64,000 nt of DNA, taken from Coenobita brevimanus. Lineage: Eukaryota; Arthropoda; Malacostraca; Decapoda; Coenobitidae. Where the stretch lies: positions 41,070,493 to 41,134,492 of the forward strand of contig CM064653.1 in the NCBI GenBank assembly GCA_032717465.1, written 5' to 3'. Positions 54,800 to 64,000 of this stretch are shown piece after piece. The notes below the pieces were generated by a model. It searched no databases, was not told where the DNA came from, and worked only from the letters and a program-made list of their open reading frames with translations. A program made the position numbers and the translations under genes. Positions within the stretch are counted from its first letter, which is position 1. Each line of letters starts with the position of its first letter.

Positions 54800-55607
54800 T
54801 GTCTGACTGATGTAGGAGTTGGCACGGAACACACCAAATATATTACCACCAACTGCGACTCAATAGCCCTCCTCCGCTGCCGTGCTGTCCATCTTGTTAA
54901 GCTGAGAGATACAGGGCACCAATGTCCACGAAGAAAAAAAGGGGGACAGGATATAAGAAACACCCTGAACCCTGAAGTGATTATGAAACACGGAATGCCT
55001 GAGATAAGAGAGAAAGGAAAAAAGAGGAGACACAAATTACAGGCCAAGTGAAGATGTGGACGACAGAGAAGGTTGCAAGAGGTGTATGTATGTGACGGAA
55101 GCTGAGGATTGCAAGGGGCATAACAAATATACACAAAATCGACCCAGTTCCCTTCCTCGGCTGCCCTACTGGCCATATGGTTAAGCTGGGAGTAATGAGG
55201 TATCGGTACTACTGGTCAGGGAAAGACCGATAGAAGAAGGAAATACGAAAGACAGAGAATAATGCAAAAAAGTGACTGTGCTAGAGGTAATGTAACAGAC
55301 AGGAGAGAGAGGGAAAATAAAAAAAAATGACAAGAAGCAAATTACAGACAAAGAGAGACAAAAGAGCTATGGATGACAGAAGAAAGCATGAAAACAATGA
55401 GCCTAATTGGAGCAGGAGTTGCAATAATTTATAATACCAAGATATGCAACTCATTTCCCCTGGGTAGTCTCTCTCTCTCTCTCTCTCTCTCTCTGATTAA
55501 GCTTAGACTTATGAGGTTCCGCTGGCCAGGCAGGAGAAGGCGGAAGAAGGACATGCCAAAGACCAAGAACCCTGAAAATAATTATATCTGACGTAGGGAA
55601 TGACACA

Positions 55608-55611
<4 letters not shown>

Positions 55612-55681
<70 letters not shown>
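55612..55681. repeat. (GA)n microsatellite, about 35 units
   Basis: Pure GA run between family F copies 3 and 4. Confidence 0.98.
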
Positions 55682-55683
<2 letters not shown>

Positions 55684-55892
55684 TAAGGAGGAAAGACATA
55701 CGAAGGACACACAAGGAATATACGAATTAGAAATGAACGAGGGAAGGAGTGAGCGAGTCTGACGGCAGGAGAGGATGGCAGATGGCACAACAAACATTTT
55801 ATAACCCCAACAAACACAACCCAATTCCCGCTGGCTGCCGTGCTGTCCCTCTCGTTAAGTTGGAGGTTATGGAGGCACCAGGTCCAGGCGGA

Positions 55893-56205
55893 ACGAAAAA
55901 ACCGGATGGATGTAAGAAAAAGCCGGAAGGATCTCAGAAAAAAACGGAAGGAGCTATTAAAAAACCGGAAGGATCCAAGAAAAAAACGGAATTATCTAAG
56001 AAAAAACCCGGAAGGATCAAAGAAAAAACCGGAAGGATCTAAGAAAAAAACCGGAAGGATCTAAGAAAAAAACGGAAGGATCTAAGAAAAAACCAGAAGG
56101 ATCTAAGAAAAACCGGAAGGATCCAAGAATAAACCGGAAGGATCTAAAAAAAAAAGGAAGGATCTAAGAGAGAACCCTGAAGACTCTAAGAAAAAACCCC
56201 GATAA
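55893..56205. repeat. ~20-22-bp minisatellite, about 14 copies
   Basis: CCGGAAGGATCTAAGAAAAA units with length variation in the A run. It starts just after family F copy 4. The Lys/Pro/Glu/Gly-rich frame (KKKPEGSQKKTEG) shifts phase with A-run length and is not a gene. Confidence 0.9.
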
Positions 56206-56682
56206 AAGTCTGTGTCTGAAGAAATAAATGGCAGTGACGTGATGGAGACGGAAGATAGAATAAAAAAAAAAAAAAAAAAAGGAGAGAAACAAAGAGGAAA
56301 TATAAAATGGAGTAAACCCTGGGAGGCAGTGAATGGCAAAGAAGGAAAGGAGAGGAAAACATATTAAAGAAAAGGATACACATAAAGAAGAGAGAAATAC
56401 GAGCTGGCGTGATTCCAGCAAGAAGTGAATATGAGACAAGGAATGGCAGATGAGAGGCAAAGGGAAGACAAAAAAATACAGGAAATACTAAAATACGGAG
56501 AGAGAAACAGAGAAGATACTAAAGACAGAAAATTATCTAAGAAGCGATATCGAATGAAATGGCAAAATACGAAGAAACAGAGGAAGAACATGCACCAAAC
56601 AGACAATGATCCAAGGAGTTGTACGGGCCTGAGATCTAGCACAACAAACCTAACACCATAACACCAACATATGCAATCCAAT

Positions 56683-56750
56683 CCCCTACCCTTCCCCCAC
56701 CCCTTCCCCTACCCTTCCCCTACCCTTCCCCTACTCTTCCCCCACTCCAG
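56683..56750. repeat. 11-bp minisatellite TTCCCCTACCC
   Basis: About six imperfect copies placed inside family F copy 5. Confidence 0.85.
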
Positions 56751-56859
56751 GCCGCCATGCTGTTTCTGTGGCTAAGCTGGGAGTTATGTCGTACCAAGAC
56801 CTGCCTTCCTGATCTGCTTGCCTCACTGCCACGCACGTCCACTAGGCTAAAGCTGGAAG

Positions 56860-57126
56860 AAAGGGTTGGCGTGGGGGAGAGGGAGAGAGATAGAGGGATA
56901 AAGGGTGGGGGAGAGGGACAGAGAGAGAGGGATAAAGGGAGAGGGGGAGATATAAGAAGGGAGAGAAAAACGGAACGTAAAATGAGTGGGAGTCAAGATG
57001 GAAAAGTAGAGTAAGAATGGGGAGAGGTTAGGACGGAGTTGCTGTGGGGAGAAGAAGAGGACGCGTGGCGATGAGGAGACAGTTAAGAAGGGAGACAGCA
57101 AGACAGTAAAAAAGGTAGACAGCAAG

Positions 57127-57165
<39 letters not shown>

Positions 57166-57756
57166 TCGGTCACGTTAAGGTGAACGAAGTATGGTGGAAG
57201 ATAGAATGGATGATTATGAAGGAAATAAAGAATATCGGGAATAATATAACAAGAGGGAAAGTAATGTACGAAACAGAAAAGAAATATCAGAGGAGAGAAA
57301 ATCGAGAGACTGGAGAGAAGAGGAGAGGAGGACTGTAGTGAGACGACAGGGATTTGGAGAGGAGGGAGGAGACTGGGGAGGAGGGGAGAGAAAAACTAGG
57401 AACTGGGGAGACGGGAAGAGGAGGAAGGGGAACGAAGGAAACAGCAGGATGATAGGGAACGGAAGGGATAGGGACTGGGAAGAAGGAGAGAGGCAAGAGA
57501 ACAGGAAGAAATCAAGAGGAGGAATGAGGGAAGATGAGAAGAGCAGGGAAAACGGAAAGGTAAGAAGAGGAAAGGTGAAGAAGGGGAGGGAGTGGAAGAC
57601 AAAATAAAAACGGAACGCAGAAAGAAAGAGAAGAAGAATGAAGAGAGAAGACGAGAGGGGGGAGTGAAGAGGGTAAAAGATGTGAGAATAGGAGGGAAAG
57701 AGAAGAGAAGAGAGGAGGCCAAGGGATTAGGAAGAGGAGAAACTGAAAGGAAACGA
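56860..57756. repeat. Polypurine tract with (GA)n
   Basis: GGGAGAGGGAGAGAGATAG-like DNA with (GA)16 at about 57130-57162. Long frames are compositional. Confidence 0.8.
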
Positions 57757-57857
57757 CAGTAGTAATATCAACAAATGCATCCTAAACTCCGCCCGGCTAT
57801 CCTGGGTTAAGCTCAAAGTTACAACACTATCCCACTCCTCTCTCTCTCTTTTCCTTC

Positions 57858-58010
57858 TTCTGACAGGGAAAGAGGGGCGAGGGAGCAGGGAGAGGGAAGG
57901 GGAGGAGAGAGCAGAGAGAGGGAAAGGGAGGAGAGATGAGGGGGGAAGGAAAGGGGAGGGGTGAGGGTGAGAGGGAAAGAAGGCTTGGGAGCAAAACGCT
58001 GGGAGAGTTT
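57858..58010. repeat. Polypurine stretch before a strand switch
   Basis: GGGAGAGGGAAGGGGAGGAG DNA followed, after a complex stretch at about 57985-58035, by a polypyrimidine plus strand. Confidence 0.75.
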
Positions 58011-58035
58011 AGTGTTGCAAGCAGCTGTGATCTTC

Positions 58036-58665
58036 TTACACCCTCCCTTCTCTCCTCTCCTCTCTCCCTTCTCCTTCATTCCCTCGTTTCCCTCCCCCTC
58101 CCCCCATCTCTCTCCCTTTCACCCTCTGCTACGTCACCCCCTTTGCCTTATTCATCTCCTCTCTCCCTTCCACTTTATTCTCCCCTCTTTGTTTCTCTCA
58201 CACCTCTTTTCCTCTCTCCTCTCTTTCTCTCTCCGCCTCTCTCCCTTCCCACTCTATACCCTCTCACTCTCAATCACCATCCCTCGTTTCTCTATTCCAC
58301 CTCTGTCTATCACTTCCTCCCCCATCTCACCCCTCTCTCCCTCTTCCTCCCTAATCCCTCCCTCTCTCTCCTTCTCTTCCTCCCTAATCCCTCCTTCCCT
58401 CCCTCTCTCTCTTTCTCTTCCTCCCTAATCCCTCCTTCCCTCCCTCTCTCTCTCTTTCTCTTCCTCCCTAATCCCTCCCTCCCTCTCTCTCTCTCTCTCT
58501 CTCTCATCCTCCCCCATCCTCACTCTCTCCCTCTTCCTCCCTAATCCCTCCCACTCTCTCCCTTTTCCTCCCTAATCCCTCCCTCCCTCTCTCCTCCTCC
58601 TCCATCCCTCCCTTTCTATCTCCCTTCTTCCGGCATTCCCCCTCCCTCTCTCTCTCTCACCAGGA
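58036..58665. repeat. Polypyrimidine tract with a tandem unit
   Basis: CTTCCTCCCTAATCCCTCCC units of about 30-45 bases at 58336-58600, within CTCTCC-rich DNA, ending in CTCTCTCTCTCACCAG. Confidence 0.8.
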
Positions 58666-58702
58666 AACTTTCAGGAGGGGACACCACCTCAGAATCACTT
58701 AC

Positions 58703-58777
58703 CCCGCAAAGACGCGAACCCGGGTCCCGTGATTAGGGGGACGGGATCCACCAAACAGGCTTCCGGGGTGACGGTGG
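58703..58777 (-). other. Candidate 75-nt exon, or tRNA-derived remnant, minus strand
   Basis: On the minus strand a pyrimidine run ending CTCCCTTAG precedes 75 bases, followed by a GTAAGTG donor. Using two bases of a split codon, the segment is open (TVTPEACLVDPVPLITGPGF then ASLRG) and 75 is a multiple of three. Against this, 58768-58702 can also be read as a degenerate tRNA-like fold. The acceptor ends CCCCGGA/TGCGGGG pair at six of seven positions, there is a box-A-like AAGCCTGTTTGG and a box-B-like GGTTCGCGTCT, but no normal anticodon arm. The plus strand also has a good acceptor (CTCTCACCAG then GAAAC) and an open frame here. I cannot choose between these from sequence alone. Confidence 0.3.
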
Positions 58778-58784
58778 CTAAGGG

Positions 58785-59485
58785 AGGGGAAAATGAAAGG
58801 GAAATGGAGGTGAGAGGAAGGGAAATGGAGGAAAGGGGAAGGGAAATGGAGGGGAGGGGAAGGGAAATGGAGGGGAGGGGAGGGAAAATGGAAAGCAGGA
58901 GGAGATAGCAGTAAGGAGAGGGATGAGTGAAAGGGTGACAGGAGGAGGGAGAAAAACAAATGATGAATAAGGGGCAGTGAAAGGAAAGAGTGGGAGAAAA
59001 GGGGAAGGGAAATAATTGAGAGGAGAGAAAAGGGGAAAGAATGCGTGTATGAAAGAAGGCAGCGTGGAAGTAAGAAGGGGAGAGAGAAAGGGTAAGAGGA
59101 AAGGTGAGGGAAGGGGCGAGAGGGAGAGGAAAGAGGAGGGAAAGGGCAAGAGGAAGAGGAGACAGAAAGGAAGGAGGAGGAGAAGGAGGAGGGAGACTAA
59201 GGGGAAGGGAAAGAGGGGGAAAGAGAAAGCGGAAAGGAAGGGGCAAAGTAGGGAGAAGAAAGGATGAAGGGAGAGGGAGGGGGAGAGAAAAAATGTGACG
59301 GAAAGGGGAAGAGGAAAGGAAACGGAAGGAAGTTGCATGAGGGGAGAGTGAGACAGAAAGGAGGGAGAGGAGGGAAAGGGAGAGAGAATGAGACAGAAAG
59401 GAGGAGGAGGAGGAGGGAGAGGAAGAGAAAAGGTGGGCGGGAGAGGGGGAAGAAGGGGGGTGGGGGGAGGGGGGGCGTTCTGTGT
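58785..59485. repeat. Polypurine tract
   Basis: GGAAATGGAGGGGAGGGGA units at 58790-58880, then GGGAGAGGAAAGAGG-type DNA. It is in the opposite bias to its neighbour at 58036-58665. Confidence 0.8.
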
Positions 59486-59570
59486 TCACATTAATTATTC
59501 AGGCAGAACAAATTTTGGCTGGTCTGAGAGGCACCAGGCCCGTCGCCCTCCACTCCCTCATTCATTCACC
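59486..59570. other. Complex island at a purine-to-pyrimidine switch
   Basis: CACATTAATTATTCAGGCAG then AACAAATTTTGGCTGG and GCACCAGGCCCGTCGCCC lie exactly between a polypurine and a polypyrimidine tract. Contains a TTAATTA homeodomain-type word. Possible conserved element. Confidence 0.35.
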
Positions 59571-60402
59571 CTCCTTCCCATTCCTGTGTACCGCTCCTTC
59601 CTTCTCACTCTCCTTCTCTACCTTTCCTTCCCTCTCTCCTCTCCTTCTCTACCTCTCTTTCCTTTCCTCGCACCCTCCTTCTTTCTCAGCATCCTTCTTC
59701 TCCACTTTTCCTTCTTTTTCACCATCTTCTTCTCTACCTTGCATTCCCTCTCTTTGCTTCACCCTCCCTTCTTCACCTTCATTCCCTCTCTCCTCTCCTT
59801 CATTTCTCTTTGCCTTTCCTTCCTTCCTTCACTACCTTCCTTTCCCTCTTTCCTGTCCCTTATTTCTCTCTACCATTCCTTCCCTTCCTCTATTTCCTCT
59901 CATTCTCTTTCTTCTCCCTCATTTCCCTTTTATCTTTCCTTCCCTTCCTTCTCCTTTCCTTCTCTCCCTCATTTCTCTCTACCTTTCCCTCCTCTCCTGC
60001 TTCCCCCATTACTCTCTCAATTTCATTCTCTCCCATCATCAATCATTCCTTCAACTATTCCTTCATTCCTCTATTATTATCATTATCATTATTATTTTTA
60101 TTATTAATATTATTATTATCACTTTGTTTTTTCCTTCCTTTTTCTTTTTATATTTTCACTTATCTCGTTCAACTTCTTCTCTTGTTAAATACCTTTCTAT
60201 ACGTCTCTCTCTCTCTCTCTCTCAACCTCTAATATTTAACCATCTCTCCTTACCTCCATCACTCTTTCGCCAACCCGTCCACTCTTCTTTCCACTCTTCA
60301 TTCCTCTCCTCTCTTATTCTTTTCCATCTCTATCATCCGTAATTTTTTTCAGACCCTTCTCCGCACGGGCATTTTGCTTTTCTGTGTTCGCCCTTTCATA
60401 CG

Positions 60403-60448
<46 letters not shown>

Positions 60449-60450
60449 AC
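59571..60450. repeat. Polypyrimidine tract with (CT)n
   Basis: CCTTCCCTCTCTCCTCTCCT-like DNA, (ATT)n-like patch at 60073-60120, (CT)n at 60206-60224 and an interrupted (CT)n at 60402-60449. Confidence 0.8.
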
Positions 60451-61140
60451 CTACAAATATATTAAATACGGAAACAGAATAAATATACCTCCTACGGCGC
60501 CTTCAGTAACCTTAATTTAGTTTATCATCATCATCATCATCGTAACTATATTTCTCTTTCATATATTTTGTGGCCATGATCAAGAAACAAAAGGAAACTA
60601 CGATAAGAAAGCAAGATAACAGAAACTCTAATCTTACATATCTATCTATCTATAAATGAAAACACGGAGAATGAAGGAGAAATGAACGACTTAGCACACA
60701 CAAAAATAAGAATACATACCACATAAATATAAGGTGCCTGACTAGGAAAATGTTAGGTAGCCAAGCACATATATACGGAAGAAAAATAAGGTTCCAAATG
60801 AATAAAATGGGAGTGAAGGGGAAAAAAAAGGAGTGAAGGGGAAACAAGATGAATTAACCCAACAGGTGCAGGAAGGTAATAGTAACACAGGAATAAACAA
60901 CAAAAAAATATACAAGGTGTGTGGTGGAAATAAAAGGTCATCCAGGAGATATAATACAAATAAAAAAAATAATAAATTGGTAAAAGATCAGACAAGAGAA
61001 AAATTAACCGCTATAATAAGCATAAAACATAAATATAAACAAATGAATATAGTGAGTGAAGAAAAAGAGAGAGAAAACAAGGCGCCATTCCCCAGGGTCG
61101 CATGGAAAAACAGGGCTTTTCTTCTGGCTTTTCTTTTATA
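60451..61140. other. AT-rich spacer
   Basis: Short (ATC)n at about 60524-60542 and A-rich stretches. A 482-codon plus frame starting at 60833 is open through here only because it later enters pyrimidine DNA. No domain seen in its first 100 residues. Confidence 0.45.
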
Positions 61141-62280
61141 CCTCACACACAAGCCATCTGTCCCTCCATCCCTCCCTACCTCCTCTGCTCTCTTACCCTC
61201 TTCCCTCCATTCCTCCATTCTCTATTCTCTTCCCTCCATCCCTCCCTTCTCTGTTCTTTCCCCTCCACATCTTCTCCCTCTACACGTTTACTTTCTTCTC
61301 TCTGCTCTTATATATTCTTCTTTCCATTTCTTCCTTTTCTCTGTTATTTCCCCCACTTCCCTGTTATTCTCTCCTCTTCCTTCTCTTTCCCCCTTTCCCC
61401 CCTCTCCTTCCTCCATTCTTTTCCTCTTCTCTCTCCTCTCATTCCTTCCCTGCCTTCTCTTTCTCCCTCTCTCTTTCCTCCATTCTTTTCCTCTTCTCAC
61501 TCCCCTCAGTCCTCCCCTATCTTCCCTTTCTCTCTCTTCCTTTCATTCCTCTCTTCCCTTACTGCTTCCTCCCCTTCCTCCATTCCGGATTTCTTTCCCT
61601 CTTCCCTTTCTCTCTTCTCCCCTCTTCTGTCTTCCCTCCTTCCCCCATTCTCTCATCCTCCATTCCTTCCCCCCCCCCTCTTTTACCCTTTCATTCATTC
61701 TTTCCCTCCCTTTTCCATTCTATTCTTCTCTTTCCCTCCTCCCTCCTCCATTCTCCTCCTCTTCCCTTCCTACCTGCTCCATTCTTCTCTTTCCCTCCTC
61801 ACTCCTCCATTCTTTACCTGCTCCCCTCCTCCCTCCACCATTATTTTCCTCTCTCCCCTTCCATCCTTCCTTCCTCCCCCTCCATCCTTTTCTTCTCTTC
61901 CCTCCCTCTTTCCACCCTTCTTTCCCTGTTTCCTCTACATTTCCCCACCTTCCCCTTGCCTTCCTCAACCTCATTTTTTTCTTCTCTTCCTTCCCTCTTT
62001 CCACCATTTCCTTCTCTTCCTCCTCCATTCCTTCCCTTTTTCTCATTTTTCCCTCTTCCATTCATTTTCTCTCCATCTTTCGTACTCTTGTTTATTCTTC
62101 TCCCTTCCTCTTATTTGCACCCCCCTTCCCTTCCTCCTCCATTACCCTCACCTCTCTCTCTCTCGTAAACAGTCTCCCCTTTCAAGTTTCGCAGCACTTC
62201 ACTCAGTTCCTCTGTCTTCTCTCCATCTTCCCCTCTCGTCTATCCTCCTCCCATCCCCCTTTCCTCTTGTTCAACCACTG
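61141..62280. repeat. Polypyrimidine tract
   Basis: CCTCCATTCTTCTCTTTCCC-like units over about 1.1 kb. All three plus frames are open for 370-480 codons with Ser/Pro/Leu/Phe composition, the hallmark of C/T-only DNA. Confidence 0.85.
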
Positions 62281-62327
62281 ACAACAAATTACCTATGCAG
62301 TCTATGCCCATCTCAAAATCTTGCGTT

Positions 62328-62615
62328 AACCCCTTCAATACAATGATGAGTTGCTATGTATGTATGTATGTATGTACTGTACCCTATGCATTTACCTACC
62401 TACCTACCTACTTACCTATCAATCTATTTCTTTTCTTTTTTTTTTTTTGGCTGTTTCCAGAAAAGTTATATCGCGTTAAGAGAGATTTTCGAACTGGTGG
62501 TGCTAGACATCGCTTTCGCCAACCTCTCTACTACAAGGGAACTCTCCTAAGATGGTTTAAAGTCTTAGGCGGCAACAAGAATATGATGAAAAACAAGTCA
62601 TCGTTATTGACGGTC

Positions 62616-62657
<42 letters not shown>

Positions 62658-62760
62658 ATTAAACCGTCTGGCAGTGACAAGACTAGGACAAGTCATCGTA
62701 TTGAAGAGTGCTCTACTATAAGCTGAATTAAATCGTCTAACAGTAGTGGCAGTATAATAT
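62328..62760. mobile_element. Family A cluster with (GTAT)n and poly-T
   Basis: GTTAACCCCTTCAATACAAT then GATG begins the copy. (GTAT)n and (CTAC)n patches fill 62355-62415. AAGTCTTAGGCGGCAACAAG, AAGTCATCGTTATTGACGG and a T35 run (62618-62652) follow. Then AGAATTAAACCGTCTGGCAG and ATAAGCTGAATTAAATCGTC then TAACAGTAGTGGCAG. At least two right arms are present. Confidence 0.6.
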
Positions 62761-62849
62761 CTATGACGTCAGAGTATAACATCTAAGAAGTAGGAATGGT
62801 TCAGGCAGGGAATCGACTATCTTCCCTGTTTTTGTCTGTCTAACAAGCC

Positions 62850-63056
62850 ATTACCCAAGGTTTAATTTCATCCTTCATACTTACTACAATCAGACAACTT
62901 TACTGAGCTTTGGAAAGACCTCTAGAAAAGTTTGAAAAGGGGGGATGCTGAATCTAATTCCTACAATTTAAAAAAAAAAAAAAAAAAAACTGCTGAAAAA
63001 AAAATCGTCTGGAGGTAGCACGAATCGAAATTAATATCATCGTACTGAACTGGTTA
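62850..63056. mobile_element. Family A element
   Basis: ACTACAATCAGACAACTTTA then CTGAGCTTTGGAAAGACCTC, AAGGGGGGATGCTGAATCTA, GAAAAAAAAATCGTCTGGAG then GTAGCACGAATCGAA, and ATCATCGTACTGAACTGGTT. The loop is interrupted by an A run. Confidence 0.75.
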
Positions 63057-63298
63057 TCTAAACATACCGTATCTCCGATGGTTCAACTTTTCCGCGATGT
63101 GTCCACCAAAATTAACAAAGACAATAAATTTCCAAGCGTAGTAAAATCGTAAACGGACGGGCCAGGCACATTAACACAGAGGATGGCTTGGTTTATCTGT
63201 TTGTCACTAATCTCGCTGGGTAAATGATGGACCTAAATGCAGCACTGAATGTTGATCAGGTGAAAGCAACTACTTTAATCAGAAAATGTAGCTACAAA

Positions 63299-63301
<3 letters not shown>

Positions 63302-63358
<57 letters not shown>

Positions 63359-63372
63359 CTCTCTCTCTCTCG
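63302..63372. repeat. Compound (CA)n(CT)n microsatellite
   Basis: About 26 CA units, then about 9 CT units, followed within 20 bases by a family A copy. Confidence 0.97.
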
Positions 63373-63384
63373 TATTTATATTTA

Positions 63385-63560
63385 TTACTCTTCCTATATC
63401 CAGACAATTTTATTTGGGTTGGGAGAGACATTTTAGTTTTAAAACGTCGCGTACAAGTTCATTCTCCTTCACTACCAAAGATTCTACCAAAGTTGCATTA
63501 AAAAAAAAAATGGTGGCAGTCTAATTAAAACAAGACATGTCACCGGATATGAGTGATTTA
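63385..63560. mobile_element. Family A element, decayed
   Basis: ATTACTCTTCCTATATCCAG then ACAATTTTATTTGGGTTGGG, GAGACATTTTAGT, and a right end GTGGCAGTCTAATTAAAACA then AGACATGTCACCGGATATGA. Confidence 0.65.
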
Positions 63561-63589
63561 TCAATTCACTACGACTTCGTCTTTTATTT

Positions 63590-63740
63590 CACTCGTCCTG
63601 TTCCCAGATAATATTCTTCGCCTTAAAGAAGCACACTAGTACGAATGGGTTAATGAGGACTACAGTTAACCCATCTAGTTTGATAAGACACCCATAGGTA
63701 AGAGTATATCAGTGTACGTCACAATAATCATGGGCTTAAA
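63590..63740. mobile_element. Family A element, left half and loop
   Basis: TCCTGTTCCCAGATAATATT then CTTCGCCTTAAAGAAGCAC, TAGTACGAATGGGTTAATGA then GGACTACAGTTAACCCATCT, AGTTTGATAAGACACCC. Confidence 0.65.
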
Positions 63741-64000
63741 ATTTATGGGTACGTCCTCCCATCTCTTCAACGCTGGTTCAATCTTCCACGCTTCGTATCA
63801 TTCGCCCTAGACATCCTTTATTCATCCTGTCTTTAGGTACAAGCCTTAAGAAAATTTTACAGGAATTACATTAATCTGGGGAAACCGTGGATTGTGGGCT
63901 AGACAGTGAAAACTTATTGTCACATGTAAAATATTAGAGTCAAATGGCCACCCCCTGCGGGATTATGGCGTCTGGCAGTAGATAGACAGATAGATAGATA
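63741..64000. other. Unassigned spacer ending in (GATA)n
   Basis: Mixed DNA with nothing recognised. The last about 20 bases are a GATA repeat cut off by the window end. Confidence 0.5.

Larger units (their letters stand above)
54800..57850. repeat. Family F higher-order array: six spaced copies of a ~100-bp module in purine-rich DNA
   Basis: Module copies at about 54800-54927, 55088-55210, 55402-55530, 55757-55888, 56615-56803 and 57757-57835. Shared order: ACAACAAATATATAACACCA, ATGCAACCCAATTCCC, CGGCTGCCGTGCTGTCC, GTTAAGCTGGGAGTTATGAG then GCACCA. Spacers of about 160-950 bases are purine-rich (GACAGAGAAAG, CAAATTACAG). In copy 3 the CGGCTGCC block is replaced by (CT)13, and in copy 5 by an 11-bp TTCCCCTACCC array. 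Non-coding. Confidence 0.7.

Noticed and set aside
55749..56064. Lys/Pro/Glu/Gly-rich ORF over the GGAAGGATCTAAG repeats
   Set aside because: Length of the A run differs between units, so the frame shifts inside the array. It starts in a family F module that recurs elsewhere without an ORF.
61056..62346. Plus-strand frames of 370-482 codons
   Set aside because: All three frames are open at once and consist of Ser, Pro, Phe and Leu because the DNA is almost only C and T. No domain, no normal amino-acid composition.

Overview
The window looks like intergenic or intronic DNA from a repeat-laden arthropod genome. A decapod crustacean (crab-like) is the best guess. The reasons are the extreme load of (CA)n, (CT)n and (GA)n microsatellites, degenerate TTAGG/TCAGG pentamers of arthropod telomere type at about 48.3 kb, decayed non-LTR retrotransposons, and several families of short inverted-repeat elements. 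The species assignment is inference. I see no convincing intact protein-coding gene, no rRNA gene and no bacterial-type signals. Nearly every long open frame is a by-product of low-complexity DNA: Ser/Pro/Phe/Leu frames in pyrimidine tracts, Arg/Glu/Gly frames in purine tracts, Cys-Val or Thr-His frames in (GT)n/(CA)n, and frames kept open by tandem units.

Layout. 0-5 kb: long pyrimidine tract, then a switch to a purine tract. 5.3-6.5 kb: a minisatellite ending in (CA)n. 6.7-7.6 kb: 5'-truncated LINE on the minus strand. 9.0-9.3 kb: RTE-like LINE tail, followed by a sequence ending in poly-A. 10.8-11.8 kb: 25-bp minisatellite. 12-20 kb: microsatellites, a 92-bp tandem repeat and degenerate repeats. 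20-24.5 kb: dense inverted-repeat elements (families A and B) and 80-bp and ~165-bp tandem repeats. 24.7-28.2 kb: pyrimidine-rich minisatellites. 28.4-29.7 kb: a second LINE fragment abutting a TIR element (family D). 30-33.5 kb: pyrimidine then purine tracts with family C modules. 34-41.4 kb: families A, B and D, minisatellites, and a four-unit repeat whose units each end in their own simple repeat. 41.5-42.9 kb: two complex single-copy islands, possible regulatory DNA. 44-45.4 kb: purine tract. 47.2-47.6 kb: 22-bp minisatellite. 49.6-50.3 kb: about 341 uninterrupted GT units. 51-57.9 kb: purine-rich DNA carrying six spaced copies of a ~100-bp module (family F). 58-62.3 kb: alternating pyrimidine and purine tracts separated by short complex islands, one of which could be a 75-nt exon or a tRNA-derived remnant. 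62.3-63.7 kb: several more family A copies.

The most interesting content is the set of non-autonomous repeats. Family A, with at least twenty diverged copies, is a nested palindrome built from the terminal word TTAACCCCTTCAGTAC and the arm word CAGACGATTTTATTCAGC. Family B is a ~222-bp element with ~45-60-bp inverted ends, and three copies lie next to or between family A arms. Family D is a ~190-240-bp element with TTAACTTGGCC-type ends. Letters A-F are labels used only in this annotation; whether any family is already in a repeat library cannot be judged here. Period lengths, copy counts and boundaries were read by eye and are approximate.
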